Assembly: GCA_032358165.1 (NCBI GenBank)
Contig: JAALGY010000016.1
Location: 434,001 to 498,000 of the forward strand
Source: Diplosphaera chodatii
Lineage: Eukaryota > Chlorophyta > Trebouxiophyceae > Prasiolales > Stichococcaceae
Reading direction: 5' to 3'
Length of the DNA: 64,000 nucleotides
Shown here: positions 49,701 to 60,208 of the stretch, piece after piece
How the letters are laid out: the number at the start of each line of letters is the position of its first letter
Numbering within the stretch: position 1 is the stretch's first letter
Notes under the pieces: generated by a model
What the model was told of the DNA's origin: nothing
The model's input: the letters and a program-made list of their open reading frames with translations, nothing else
The model's database searches: none
Position numbers and translations under genes: made by a program

Positions 49701-51881
49701 CTAGCATCTGGCATACAATTCAAGCTTGCATCTGCATAGTCGTCTTCTGCGATCCATAGTCGAGGTTCCCGTGGATATGTGTTTGCTTCGCTTCCCTACA
49801 GTATGCTGGTCGAACGTTGAAGCCATGCATGCAGGCTGCCAGGCCAGCCATACCCGGGATGCCCGATAGGTGCCGAGCGCGAGGTGGCGGATGCGGTGCT
49901 GCAGCTGGGCGAGGCCTGCGCCGCGGCGCTGGCAACACCAAAGCCGCAGCTGCAGCAGCTTCTGCGGGTGCGCTGCAGCCATGGCCAGCGGTTCGCTGCC
50001 TGCTGCAAAGTAGCACCTTGGGCCTCCTGGAAGAAGCGTCGGGGCTGCACCCCAGCTCCCGCATGCACGCTATCATTGCATTGGCCTGCACTTTAGCGGA
50101 ACACGACGGCAACACCAGCAGCAGGCTGTTGAGTAGGGACTGCCACCTTTGCCACAGCATCTGGACGTGCATTCATCCTTACTGAGGCCCCTGTTCCATG
50201 GCCCGCAGGCTGTGCAATACCGGGGCGACATGACGGTTTTCCTGGAGCAGCTGCCGTGGCACGCGACGCAGGCGGGCGCGATCGTGCTGGCGCACCTCAT
50301 CAAGGAGCTGCAGCAGCTGGATGCCACGGAGGATGCGACCTTCGTGGACGCGCTGTGGCCGCGACTGCACGCTCTGCTTCAACCACAGGCCGAGGGCTGC
50401 GGGGTGGACTCGGCAGAGGTCCTCCGCGCTGACGCCGTCAATGGCTTCTTCATGTGAGACACGACTCAGAGCCTGTCGCTGCCACATGCTGCACATCTGT
50501 GGGTCTGCTGCACATATGACATGGGTGCAACTTGTGTAGCGTTGTGATGTGATCGCAGGTCGACGCTCGCCACCACCATGCCGGCTGCCATGGCCAGGCG
50601 CGGCGACATCGCCCTCGGCCTGCTCGACCTGCTGGAACGCCTCTTGCAGCGCAGGCAGCTGATCAAGCACCTGCACCACCCTGAAGGCTGGACGCATGTG
50701 TGGCAGGCGGTGAGTGACTGCTTGTCATGCACAGCACTCTGCTCACCTCGGCGGATGCTGCCGCAACTGAGTGACATGCAAGCTGCTGTGCAGCTGCCTG
50801 CAAGCCTCCTGCGGTTGCTAACCCTGCGCGACTCACTGCACCGCATCGGCTGCGCTGCAGTGCGAGCATCAGCTGCGGACAAAGGTGGACCGCCAGCTGG
50901 CGGCGGAACTCGAGCCCGCGATCCTGCGCGTGTCATCGGCCGTGCAGCGGGCCGCGCAGGAGACTGCAGAGGACACCCCAGCAACCGGACGTGTAGCAGG
51001 GCAGCCTCAGCAGCAGCACCAGCGGCGGCCGGTCACCCAGCAGCATCGGGAGGTGTCGGACAGCGCCGCCGCAGAAGCGGCGGCTGATCGCATGGCGCAG
51101 CTGCTGCTTCAGGTGGGCGCAATTGCCTACAGGCTGCAGCAGTGAGCCACCTCTTGCCACTGCGTTGTCGAAAACCTGCCAAAAGCGCTCTGACGGCCTC
51201 GCGTGCAGGAGGAAGATACACAGAAGCAGCAGCAGGCCAGCAGGGCAGCCCGCAAGAAGTAGCGGAGGCGAGGGCCGGCGGCGCTTCTGATGCTGCGGCA
51301 GCCGCGGCAGAGCCAGCCACCGCAGCAACAGACACGGCAGCGCTCGCAGCGCCACAGCAGCATGGTTCCAGCGGCTCTGCTGGCCAGCAGCCAGCGGCTG
51401 CAGTTGCCCTGGAGCGGCAGAGCAGTGGCACAGCTGCAGCGGCAGATGGGGCAGCTGCCGACCCACATGCCTGGCGGCTGTGCCCGCTGACCAAGGTGTG
51501 TGTCTATAATGCAGTTGTTTTGCTCACTGGAGCTGCAGAAGTTGAACCCACACATATCACAGAGTGTTCCGTGAGCATGTGACTGGCACCATGGTTGGAC
51601 GAAGTCGACATGGCCAGGCCGGCTGGTGCCTAAACATTCGATTCCATCTATTCCATCTACACCCCTTCTGTTCCATTTACACTCGACACCCCATGCAGGT
51701 GGTCATGGTGGATCCAGCGCTGCTGCCGGCGGATGGCCAGACGTATGAGCGTGCAGCGATTGCAGAGTGGCTGCAGCAGCATGGCACCTCGCCGCTGACG
51801 GGGCAGCCCGCAGATGTACAGACGCTGATGCCCAACTTTGCATTGCGCAGCCTCCTCAGCGCTCTCGCAAGGACACAGTAG
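46727..51881 (+). CDS. G7: short-form U-box protein, open only with a shifted acceptor
   Basis: Exons: 46727-46743, 46875-47009, 47128-47511, 47720-47897, 48036-48233, 48403-48546, 48651-48724, 48870-49052, 49221-49370, 49605-49691, 49835-49967, 50209-50453, 50559-50709, 50861-51112, 51241-51495 and 51699-51881 (922 codons plus stop). The exon ending at 48546 is followed by GC (AAG|GCACGA), a possible GC-AG intron at the position where paralogs have GT. In the penultimate exon the homologous start at 51210 gives EEDTQKQQQ, but it meets a TAG at 51260-51262 where paralogs have AAG, followed by a frame change. Starting instead after GCCAG at 51240 keeps the frame open to WRLCPLTK. The U-box (MVDPALLPADGQTYERAAIA) is intact. 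G7 may be functional with a trimmed basic segment, or recently broken. A TGTAA, the usual green-algal poly(A) signal, lies about 250 nt after the stop. Confidence 0.65.
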
Positions 51882-52195
51882 ATGTTTGTGTCATCGCTTG
51901 AGCGTTGGTTCAGGTCATCAGTGACGTTTGGGAGACGACACGATGACCCGTTACTATTGTCACAGCTGGGCGGAGGTGCTCATTATAGATGCTTTTGACA
52001 CTCGGCTGCTGTGCCAAACGCTGTGCGACGGTTGTGCGCAGTGCTGGTGACCCACACATGCGATTGTAGCCTGCAATGACTAGACAGCATTACACGCACC
52101 CTGGTGCTGGCGTGTTGCACCACATGCACAACTGTAATCAAATCTGCAAGCCAGTTGCGATGCTGGTCAGCACAGATAGCTTTATCATGCGCTTA
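51882..52195 (+). other. 3' flank of the U-box array
   Basis: No coding signal was recognised. A TGTAA motif near 52134 could be the polyadenylation signal of G7. The segment separates the U-box array from the TNL region. Confidence 0.3.
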
Positions 52196-52231
52196 GGGGT
52201 AGTTAAAGAACGAAAGTTCTTTAACTACCCC
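52196..52231. repeat. Perfect 16-bp inverted repeat with GAAA loop
   Basis: GGGGTAGTTAAAGAAC at 52196-52211 is the exact reverse complement of 52216-52231, separated by GAAA. The transcript could form a 16-bp stem with a GNRA-type tetraloop. It is intergenic, AT-richer than its surroundings, and does not overlap any exon. Confidence 0.85.
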
Positions 52232-52233
52232 CA

Positions 52234-52260
52234 CTGCAGCCTAGGGCTATAGGGCTGCAG
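52234..52260. repeat. Second short inverted repeat beside the 16-bp hairpin
   Basis: CTGCAGCCTA at 52234-52243 pairs with TAGGGCTGCAG at 52250-52260 with one bulged G. It starts two bases after the larger hairpin, so the two form a tandem stem-loop pair. Confidence 0.6.
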
Positions 52261-52772
52261 CGGGGCTCGAGCCATCACGTCATCATCCATGCATTCAGTG
52301 CTGGGTCTGATCTGTCGTACCCACTAGGCCTATCACGGTATCATCGCACGCGTGCGCCGGCGTACCGCACTTGCAGTTCAACCCTTGCTTGCTGAGACCA
52401 AAGTCATATCGAGTTCAAGTGAAGAAGTGCTGATCCGTCGGGGTACTACTGTGTGCACTGTCAGCGACGAGCGAAAACAGTCGGAGACCATCGGCAATCA
52501 CAGGAGTGGCTCCGACGCGGGCTACCCTGCGCTTTGTGCGCATCACAGGCCTCAACTGCTGACCGCTGTCCAGCCACGGCCCCGCATTTTGGTCAGCACG
52601 CGGCAACCATGCAGCCCAGCGTCTGGTATGTCAGCACTTATCACCCACATGCCATCGGCGCTGTGCGCCTAGCCTCTGACATGATTCAGGAATGCGGTCG
52701 CGGATACGTGATGCAACTTGCTTTCTGTTCGGCCCAGTTCGGGTGTTGGCAGCTCCTTCATTGCCGGCAACA
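52261..52772 (+). other. Upstream flank of TNL1
   Basis: Probable promoter and 5' leader of TNL1. An open frame continues upstream of the chosen start (from 52692). TNL2 shows no similarity beyond the equivalent Met, so this part is treated as non-coding. Confidence 0.35.
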
Positions 52773-55700
52773 TGCATGCCTCACTGCAGGGCGCCGGGGC
52801 AAGCCAGCGGGAAAACCTACGACGTATTCATCAGCCACGCGGGCCCGCAGAAGGAGACCTTTGCGGGGTGGCTGCAGCGGGAGCTGGGACGCCACGGCGT
52901 CTGCGCCTTCCTGGATGAGACCAGCCTGCGCCTTGGCGATGCGGCCGATGCGGAGATGGAGGCAGCCCTGCGCAGCTGCAGCATCGTCGTGCTCGTCCTG
53001 ACGCCAGACTTTCTGCGAAGCAGCTACTGCATGCAGGAGCTGCACTGGGCGCTGCATCCTGATCAGCTGCACCCGCCATCCCCGCAGAATACCGCCAAGC
53101 AGCAGGCGGCAGCGAGCAGCTCACCAAAACAGCAAGCCCAGCGGCACGTCAATGTACCGCAGCGCAGCAAAGCGCCCACATTGTTGCCAGTGTTCTACCA
53201 CACCAGCGACATTGATGCACTGCAGCGGGAAATTGAGCAGCAGACTGCTGAGGCTTACAGGAAAGACGCATCGTCCGCAGAGTTGCAGCGGCTGCAGCAG
53301 GCCAGCTCTGATCTCGCAGCAGTGCTCAGGATCAACGGTGACCGGCAGGACATGCATGGGAAGTGAGTATGCCTTACAAACCAGAAAGCATGCGTCATTC
53401 AGATGCCAACAGTCAGTCGTGTCCCGCCTGTGCTCCACAGGTCTCCTGGATGTACAAACTGTGTTAAGCAGGTTAAGTACCTACATGCCTATGTAGTGGC
53501 CCTGTCACTGCACTGTTTCGAAGCTGTTCGTCCCCAATTGCAGGCTGGACCGTGAGCACGTTGATGCCGTTGTTGCGGAGGCGCTACGGCGCCTGGACCG
53601 ACCGAGGTTTAAAGCGCCCAAATACGCTGTGGACTTGGAAGCACGAGTGAAGGTGCAGTACTGTAGACCGCGATTGAGGCAGCCAACCAAGTACAAAGTG
53701 CTGCCTATCTCCAACAATGCGGCGGTGGCAATGCAGCTGTATGTATTTCACGTGCCTCGGTTGATTTCATGCTACTACACTATTGCAGCAGGCTTACACA
53801 CAACTGTGCGCCATGCTCGCAGGCGCTGCTCCCATTGCTCCAACCAGACCAACCGGGCGATGTGCGCGTGCTCAGCCTATATGGCATGGGCGGCATTGGC
53901 AAGACTACGCTCGCCAAGGCGTTGTATAGCCACCTCAGCAGCAGCAGCCTGCGCTTCAACACCCGTGTGTTTCTTGAAGTCGGGCAGAATGTGCTCTTGG
54001 AGGCAAAGCAGCAGCGGCTGCTCCAGCTGCTGACATACAGTCCCACAGTGGAACCAGCTGGCAGCTCGACTGATCTGCAGCAGCGGCTGGAGCAGTGCGC
54101 CAAGCATGGTGGCCCGCTGCTGCTGGCGCTTGATGACATCTGGACGGTGGCACAGCGAAACGCGCTGCTGCCGGGCCTTGAGGTGCTGCCGAGCGGCAGC
54201 CGTGTCATTCTCACCGGCCGCGACAGGAGCCACCTGTACGCAGACGATATTCAGTCTGGCTGTGCGGCACGCCCCGTCGAGGGTCTGGCGGCGGCTGAGG
54301 CAGAGCAGCTGCTGTGCAAGCATGCTTTCCGCCAAGATACAGTGCTATCGGGGTACGCCGCAGCTGTGCAGCAGGCGCTGGACGTGTGTGCCGGGCTGCC
54401 GCTTGCGCTGCAAGTCGTGGGCGCTGGCATGCGCAGTTGCACGCCTGCCGAGGCTGAGGTGGGGTTCCTAATAATCAGGCATGACAGCTGCACCTCGACA
54501 TATGCGTCTGTCCTGCCATGTAAGCTTCCTGGTAAACATGTTGCACCAAGCCCTGGCGGGAGCTCAAGTGCCCTCGTGCTGTGCAGGCTATCCAGGATGG
54601 ATTTAGGCATACGCTCGCACAAACCGATGGCGATACAGGGCCTGCTGATGCTACAGGGAACCCCTTGAATGTCCTGGCAATATTGAAGAAGAGTTACGAC
54701 AACCTGCCATCAGACGAGCACAGGTGGGCTGTACAATGTTTGAAATCTCTTTTGATAAGTCCACCTGCCGTCCACACCTTCCTGAGGCACCTCTGCTCAG
54801 CCAGGGCAGCCATGGCAGCTCATACTGTGCAGCAGGCGTCTCAGCGTCGAACTGCTGATGCTATTGCTGCAGGGGTCTATTTCTAGATGCCGCACTGCTC
54901 ATGCGCGGGCACCCTCGGGAACACCTGCTGGACACCTGGGCTGGCATTCTGCAGCAGGAGGAGGAAGAGTATGGTGTGCTGCGCCCCACGTCGCTGGCGC
55001 TGCTGCGGGGCTCGGCTGAGAGGCTATGGAGTGCCTGCGCAGGCGCCACGCTCGTCACATGCCGCACCATTGACAGGGAATACTACAGCAGGTGATCAGT
55101 CTGGCTGGGGTATATCGTCGACATTGCAGCGCGCCATGCTTCCAGCCTCGACATTGCTTGATCGGCCGTCGCATCGTGCTGAACAGTTGTAAGAAGCACA
55201 CTGCAACCGATGGTGCAGGGTGGAAGTGCACGACTGCATGGTGGAAGTGGCACAGTCCATCCGCCAGGACAGACCTGCAAGCTGGTCCCTCAGCAGCCTG
55301 GCCCTCACGACGAAGCTTCCACAGGTGCTTGAGCAACAGCTGATGCATCAGCTATGCTTGCTCTCGATGCCTGAGCTGCACTGGCCCAGTTCGTGAAATT
55401 CACCCTTGAGATCACTACTGCGCAGTCAATCACATTCAGCTGTACCTGCATGTCAGCAGGTCGCAACTGCAAGGGCTCAGGCTTCACGGCTGCGGTGCGG
55501 GCTGCCAGGCGTCTCAGGCGTGCCACCCTGGACACTCACCCAGGTGCTGAGCCGCCACCAGCAGTGCCGGCTGGCGGCCGTGGACCTGCCACTTGGCGGT
55601 GCTGTAGCCGATGCGGCCCCGCTCTGCATGCCGGAACAGTTGCTGTACCTGCGGCTGGCGGCAGTGCCGCATCAGTGGGCGTTTGGTGAGCAGCTGGTGG

Positions 55701-57091
55701 TGCTGGACGTGTCTGGCGACAGCGGCTGCGGCTTTGACCTGCCGGCCAGCATCACGGGGTGCAGCAGCCTGCGGCACCTCAGGCTGTCGGGGCAGCCACT
55801 GCGCTCGCTGCCGGCCAGCATGGGCAGCCTCGGTGGCCTGGAGGCGCTGCTGTTGCGGAACTGCACCAGCTTGGCGGGCCTGCCCAACAGCTTCAGCCGC
55901 CTGCATCAGCTGCAGATCCTGGACCTGGCCGGCTGTGGTGGTGTCGCGGAGCTGCCCGCCGACGTTGGCAGCCTTTCCAACTTGAAAGTGCTGGACCTCA
56001 GTTTTTGCACGGCGCTGCAGCAGCTGCCGGACAGCATCAGCAGGCTGAACAAGTTGCAGAGGCTGGGCTGCCGATGCTGCTCCTTGCTCGAGCACCTGCC
56101 GGCTGGCATTGGCAGCCTCTCCAGCTTGAAGTGGCTGGACCTCGGCAAGTGCGCGGCGCTGCTGCAGCTTCCAGACAGCGTCACCTGCCTGGCCAGCTTG
56201 GACACGCTGTATGTTGACTATTGCCCAGCGCTGGCGGCACTGCCAGACTGCATTGGCAACCTAGCCAATCTGGAGGCACTGGACACCAGCTACTGTGAGG
56301 CCTTGGAGCGGCTGCCAGCCAGCATCACCTGCCTCTCCAAGCTGGAGACGCTGTTCATTGCCGGGTGCTGTGCGCTGGAGGCGTTGCCAGACAGCATTGG
56401 CAGCCTCTGCCGCATGCAGACGCTGTGTATGGGCGGCTGCTCGGTGCTTCAGCCGCTGCCGCTCAGCATCGGCAGCCTGTCCAACCTAGAGTCGTTGGAC
56501 TGCACCAACTGCATAGCCGTGCAGCACCTGCCAGACAGCATCGGCAGCCTGTCACAGTTGACGGAGCTGAATGTCAGCTGGTGCGACGGCGTGACACACC
56601 TGCCAGACACCATTTGCAGCCTGTCTAGACTGCAGACATTGGATGTCAGCGGGTGCATGGCACTCCAGCAGCTGCCGGCTGCCATAGGCAGCCTTGGCAG
56701 CTTGAAGGCGCTACACGCCAGCTGGTGCATTGGGCTGAACCAGCTGCCAGACAGCATTGGAAGCCTTTCCAGCCTGACGATGCTCGACACCAGCCACTGC
56801 ACATCGTTGCAGCTGCCAGACAGCATTGGCAGCCTCCCCAGCCTGAAGATGCTCGACGCCAGCCACTGCACATCGCTGCAGCTGCCAGATAGCATTGGCA
56901 GCATTACCAGCTTGAGAACGTTGGACATCCGTGAGTCAGCAGCGGCACGGGATGCCTTGCCGATCAGCATTGGCATCCTTTTCAGTCTTCGGGAATTGGA
57001 GGCCAGAGCAGCAGAGCAGTCGGCGGCATTACAGCAAAGGCCCATGGGGCAGGCGCGGCTGCTGCTGCTCTATACTCCAGATCTGTTGTAG
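52773..57091 (+). CDS. TNL1: TIR-NB-ARC-LRR receptor-like protein, 1,142 aa
   Basis: Seven exons with consistent phases: 52773-53362, 53544-53652, 53823-54458, 54587-54723, 54873-55091, 55219-55324 and 55460-57091. The start Met aligns exactly with that of TNL2. TIR spans residues about 15-165 (YDVFISHAG, FLDETS, SSYCMQEL). Glu88 falls at the catalytic NADase position of TIR enzymes. NB-ARC has a P-loop GMGGIGKTT (254-262), kinase-2 LLLALDDIW (about 332-340), GSRVILTGRD, CAGLPLALQVVG, and VHD (567-569) at the MHD position. The last exon encodes about 19 leucine-rich repeats of 24 residues (consensus L..LD.S.C..L..LPDSIGSL). The predicted role is an intracellular immune-type sensor whose LRR senses a ligand and whose TIR signals. 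Kinase-2 ends in Trp, unusual for plant TIR-type NLRs. A TGTAA lies about 160 nt after the stop. Confidence 0.88.
56774..56911 (+). repeat. Tandem 69-bp duplication of one leucine-rich repeat
   Basis: Units 56774-56842 and 56843-56911 differ at only a few bases and encode two 23-residue repeats with SHCTSLQLPDSIGSL. The other repeats are 24 residues long. This points to recent in-frame expansion of the LRR array. Confidence 0.8.
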
Positions 57092-57560
57092 GCGTAGTCC
57101 GAGCATCTGCATGGCTGGACGCTGCTAATTCGTGGTCAGCCGACGCCAGCCCTTTTCTAGGTATGTGTCTGAGATACATGGGATGTTGTTCTTCTTCCTG
57201 GCTGGGTTGGTGGTGCTCTGGCAAACGCTTCACAAAGCTCTGCATGTTATGTAAGGTGCACAGTGTCAATGGCGCCATCAATACCTAGTCAGCCGGCACT
57301 TTAATGCTATGAGCTGCCGCACAATCAGCAGAACTATACCGATAGACTTTGCCCACATCACCAATAATCACCAGCAATGTAATATCAATGCACCTCTGCC
57401 GCCGCGTACGTGCCACACCACACCATTCGAGGATGGACTTGCTCGTGCACTCACATCTCTCAACATTTTCACCTTCTATAAAGTTCACTAGCAGTACCTG
57501 AACATGAAACAGCCTCCTCACGTCAACACGCTGTTGGCACAGTCACTCACGACACCCCTG
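57092..57560. other. Tail-to-tail spacer between TNL1 and the EP-domain gene
   Basis: Short convergent intergenic region. TGTAA motifs lie at 57250-57254 and 57379-57383 on the plus strand. No coding exon is recognised. Confidence 0.4.
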
Positions 57561-58807
57561 TCACAGCGCTCTGTGTACCAGCGGGAGTGTGCCGCCTGGT
57601 AGGGCTGGCGGCTTCAGCCGCTCCACCGGAGTGTCTGCCGCAGGCATGGCCTCTGGCGCAGTGCGTACCAGCAGCATCGCCTCGGCCCACGCCACCGACG
57701 ACTTGAAGGTCGCAGGCGGTGGGTTGCAGCCTGCGCAGTGCTGCCGCCACATGCTCTCCAGCCGCATGTAGGTGTGCACCCGGTTGCCGCCGTGCAGGTA
57801 GTGCCCTTCGGAGCGGTCCAGCTCCAGGCGGTAGTAGTTGGCGATGTCGAAGGGCTCCGCCAGCTCCCGGAAGTTGTTGGCGCGGTACACCCAGCGGCTG
57901 AAGCCGAAGCTGATGTGGTCGGGGCCCACGGCGCCAAACGCCGGCGGCAGCTGGTGCTGACAGAGGTAGGAAGGAACGCGTGAAAACTCAGACAGACACA
58001 CTTCCGCACAGCACATGCAGTGAACCACATCGAGAGCTTGTACACCGTGACATCAAACAGGTATGGGTGCCGGCATCTTTGGCATGCCCTCGTGTAAGGG
58101 AGAACGAAGCGTGAATGTATTACAGGCATCATATGGTTCTTGGCAAGATCACCTGCTCCATGGCGCGCAGCGTGTCGTCCCAGAACCCCTTGACCACATT
58201 GCGTGCTCTTTGCTCAGCGAGCAGCAAGTGCATCTGCGCGGCCCGCAGCTGCTGCTGGCCCAATGCCGTGCTGCTGACATGCGGCACAAACTGCAGCGCC
58301 GGCCACAGCTCGCCGTCTGGGTGCAGCATCTTGATCGCGTCCAGCTGCATCGGGAGCTGCCAGTGATGTCAGCAGCATCCGGGGCAGGAATCCGATGGTC
58401 TGGGCCTGCAGTTGCGCATGATGGCATAGAGGCAACAGAATCTGCCTAGAATATGCCGGAGTGCATGGTAACGGATGATGCACTGCAGAAGGTTGCTACA
58501 TTGTGTCTGGCCAGGAGCAGGGGCGTTGATCGATCACATGCGCCATGGCGGGTGCCGCGACCTCGGCATACCGGACCTCCAGCGCCTGCAGCCGCTTCTC
58601 CTGCCGCACCGCCTGCGAGTCCTGCTGCTCCTCCTGGCGCACTCGGGCTGCGAGATCCTCCACGCGCTGCCTGTCCTGCGCCGCGAGGCGTTCGCTGTGC
58701 GCCCTGTCTCGACGCTGGATTCTGTCCGTGACAACTGCCAGCGCCACCGTGGCCACGATGGCCAGCGCGGAGATGATGACTGCAGCCAATGCTACCCCAT
58801 CCACCAT
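57561..58807 (-). CDS. EDS1-like EP-domain protein with N-terminal membrane segment and coiled coil, 285 aa
   Basis: Three minus-strand exons, all phase 0: 58807-58538, 58344-58153 and 57956-57561. Residues 1-30 are a hydrophobic segment (GVALAAVIISALAIVATVAL), likely a membrane anchor. Residues about 30-75 are charged and heptad-like (RVEDLAARVRQEEQQDSQAV), likely a coiled coil. The rest resembles the EP domain of plant EDS1, PAD4 and SAG101. It has FSRWVYRANNFRELAEPFD, then EPFDIANYYR (188-197), a GHYLHGGNRVHTY stretch at the place of the plant Y-M-x-x-G-R-P-x-R-Y motif, and AWAEAML (about 243-249) at the place of the plant FWAEVEEL. Plant EDS1 proteins have an N-terminal lipase-like domain; none is seen here. 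In plants the EP domain forms a heterodimer pocket that binds TIR-made nucleotides. The gene is head-to-head with TNL2. The comparison is from memory of the family. Confidence 0.7.
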
Positions 58808-60208
58808 TGGGACTGTGCCCTGTGTGGCATGTGTTTTACCGAGGTGATAGACCCACCAGCCGGTATGCACCCACATGATGTGCGCAGTGTCTTGGAGCCC
58901 CAGCTGCTGCTCGTGCAGAATTTCTAGATGACATGGGTCATAGAGCAGCAGTCTACGTACATATGAGTGCGCGCTGCATGCATGTTGATCCGATCTCAAG
59001 CAGCCCATGCCTAATGCACCTGGGGGATTGCGTCAGCGTGTGGGTGGTTGCCTATCGCGCCCGATGACTACAGCACTTCACTTTGCATTGCTGGATCCAC
59101 AGCATCGGCCGCAGAAGGGCGCTGACAGCGTAGCATGTGCTCCCCCCTGCTCAGAGTCATCACGTGATGGACGAAGGTGTACCACAGCGTGCAGGGCACT
59201 GAACCAGCACTTGCAGTTCAATCCGACACGACAAACGTCTCATAGGCCAGCTATCTGTTTGTGTTTGGCGAAGCAGGGCACGATCTGGCCATCCCTCGCC
59301 TGCTTGCCGAGCTGACGCCCGCAGTGAAATCCATCCGATTCGCCACAGCGCATCACTTGTGAGCCACGTTTCAGGCGCTGCCCCGCCGCTGACGTGCTGG
59401 TGCATCAGAGGCGCTGAAATACTCCTATCTGACGTTCGCTGCGGCGCTGAGCGAGGTAGGTGTCGAGTTGCATGTGTGCACCAGGGTGAGCAAAGTTGCA
59501 ACTTGTTACGCTCGCCTTCAGAAGCTGACATCAGATGCAGCTCACCCATAGGAACACCAAGCTGCAAGCCCTACGCAACGAGCCTTGTGCTGCGCATCGC
59601 ATCGTGTAACGTTCTCCAGTCAGGCGCCTGAAGATAGAGGGTAGGTGCTGCGCCAGGTTGGTGGTTTTGCAACAGCCTTGAGTGCTCCACATGGTAGGCC
59701 TGCACTCAGGATCAATGTGCACGTTGTGTTACACAGTGTGCCACGTCACCGTCTTCTGGCGGCACATCCCACACAGCGCAGATAGACACAATCCACCACT
59801 AACCATCTGCAACCTGAGCGCAGGCTCATTGCGCCCTAGATTGAGCAGGCGAGCATTCCGACCAAGCTTCCGAACGCAAGGTGCTGTTGTCGTTACGTGC
59901 TCATGTGTGAAGGCACTAATGCGCAAACAGCGGTAACGTCTGTGTGCTGTCGACCAGTGGCCCATGCATGATAACAGAACTCAGACTGCCACCACTTGCA
60001 GGCACGTGGTCATTGTCACTGGGGCCTACCTAATTCAGCTGCATCTCCGCCGGACACCCTTTCCGACGAGGATGTCAGGCTATGGCAGGTATGTTGGGTT
60101 TTTGGCGGCTTCCCAATTTTGCATCTGAGGGAATCCTTCAAGCTTGCATCATGCATCGCATCATCGTCAACACACTCTCCAGCCGACCACAAGCGACACG
60201 CTGAAAGC
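58808..60208. promoter_or_regulatory. Divergent intergenic region between the EP-domain gene and TNL2
   Basis: About 1.4 kb separates the start codons of two genes transcribed away from each other, so it should hold both promoters. An open frame continues upstream of the TNL2 start (from 59996) but has no counterpart in TNL1. It includes weak exon-like segments near 59246-59455, listed separately. Confidence 0.4.
59246..59455 (+). other. Unassigned exon-like segments
   Basis: After CATAG at 59245 a frame reads ASYLFVFGEAGHDLAIPRL and continues to TAHHL. It ends at a good donor (CACTT|GTGAGC, 59359). A second piece, 59411-59455, reads ALKYSYLTFAAALSE and ends at GAG|GTAGGT. The two do not join in phase. 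They could be exons of a small or decayed gene. No family is recognised. Confidence 0.22.

Noticed and set aside
56449..57045. Open frame antisense to the TNL1 LRR exon, with repeats
   Set aside because: Its periodicity is a mirror of the 72-bp LRR units on the plus strand.
55460..57091. Regularly spaced repeated DNA resembling a CRISPR or satellite array
   Set aside because: The repeats are adjacent 72-bp units without spacers and encode leucine-rich repeats in an open frame.
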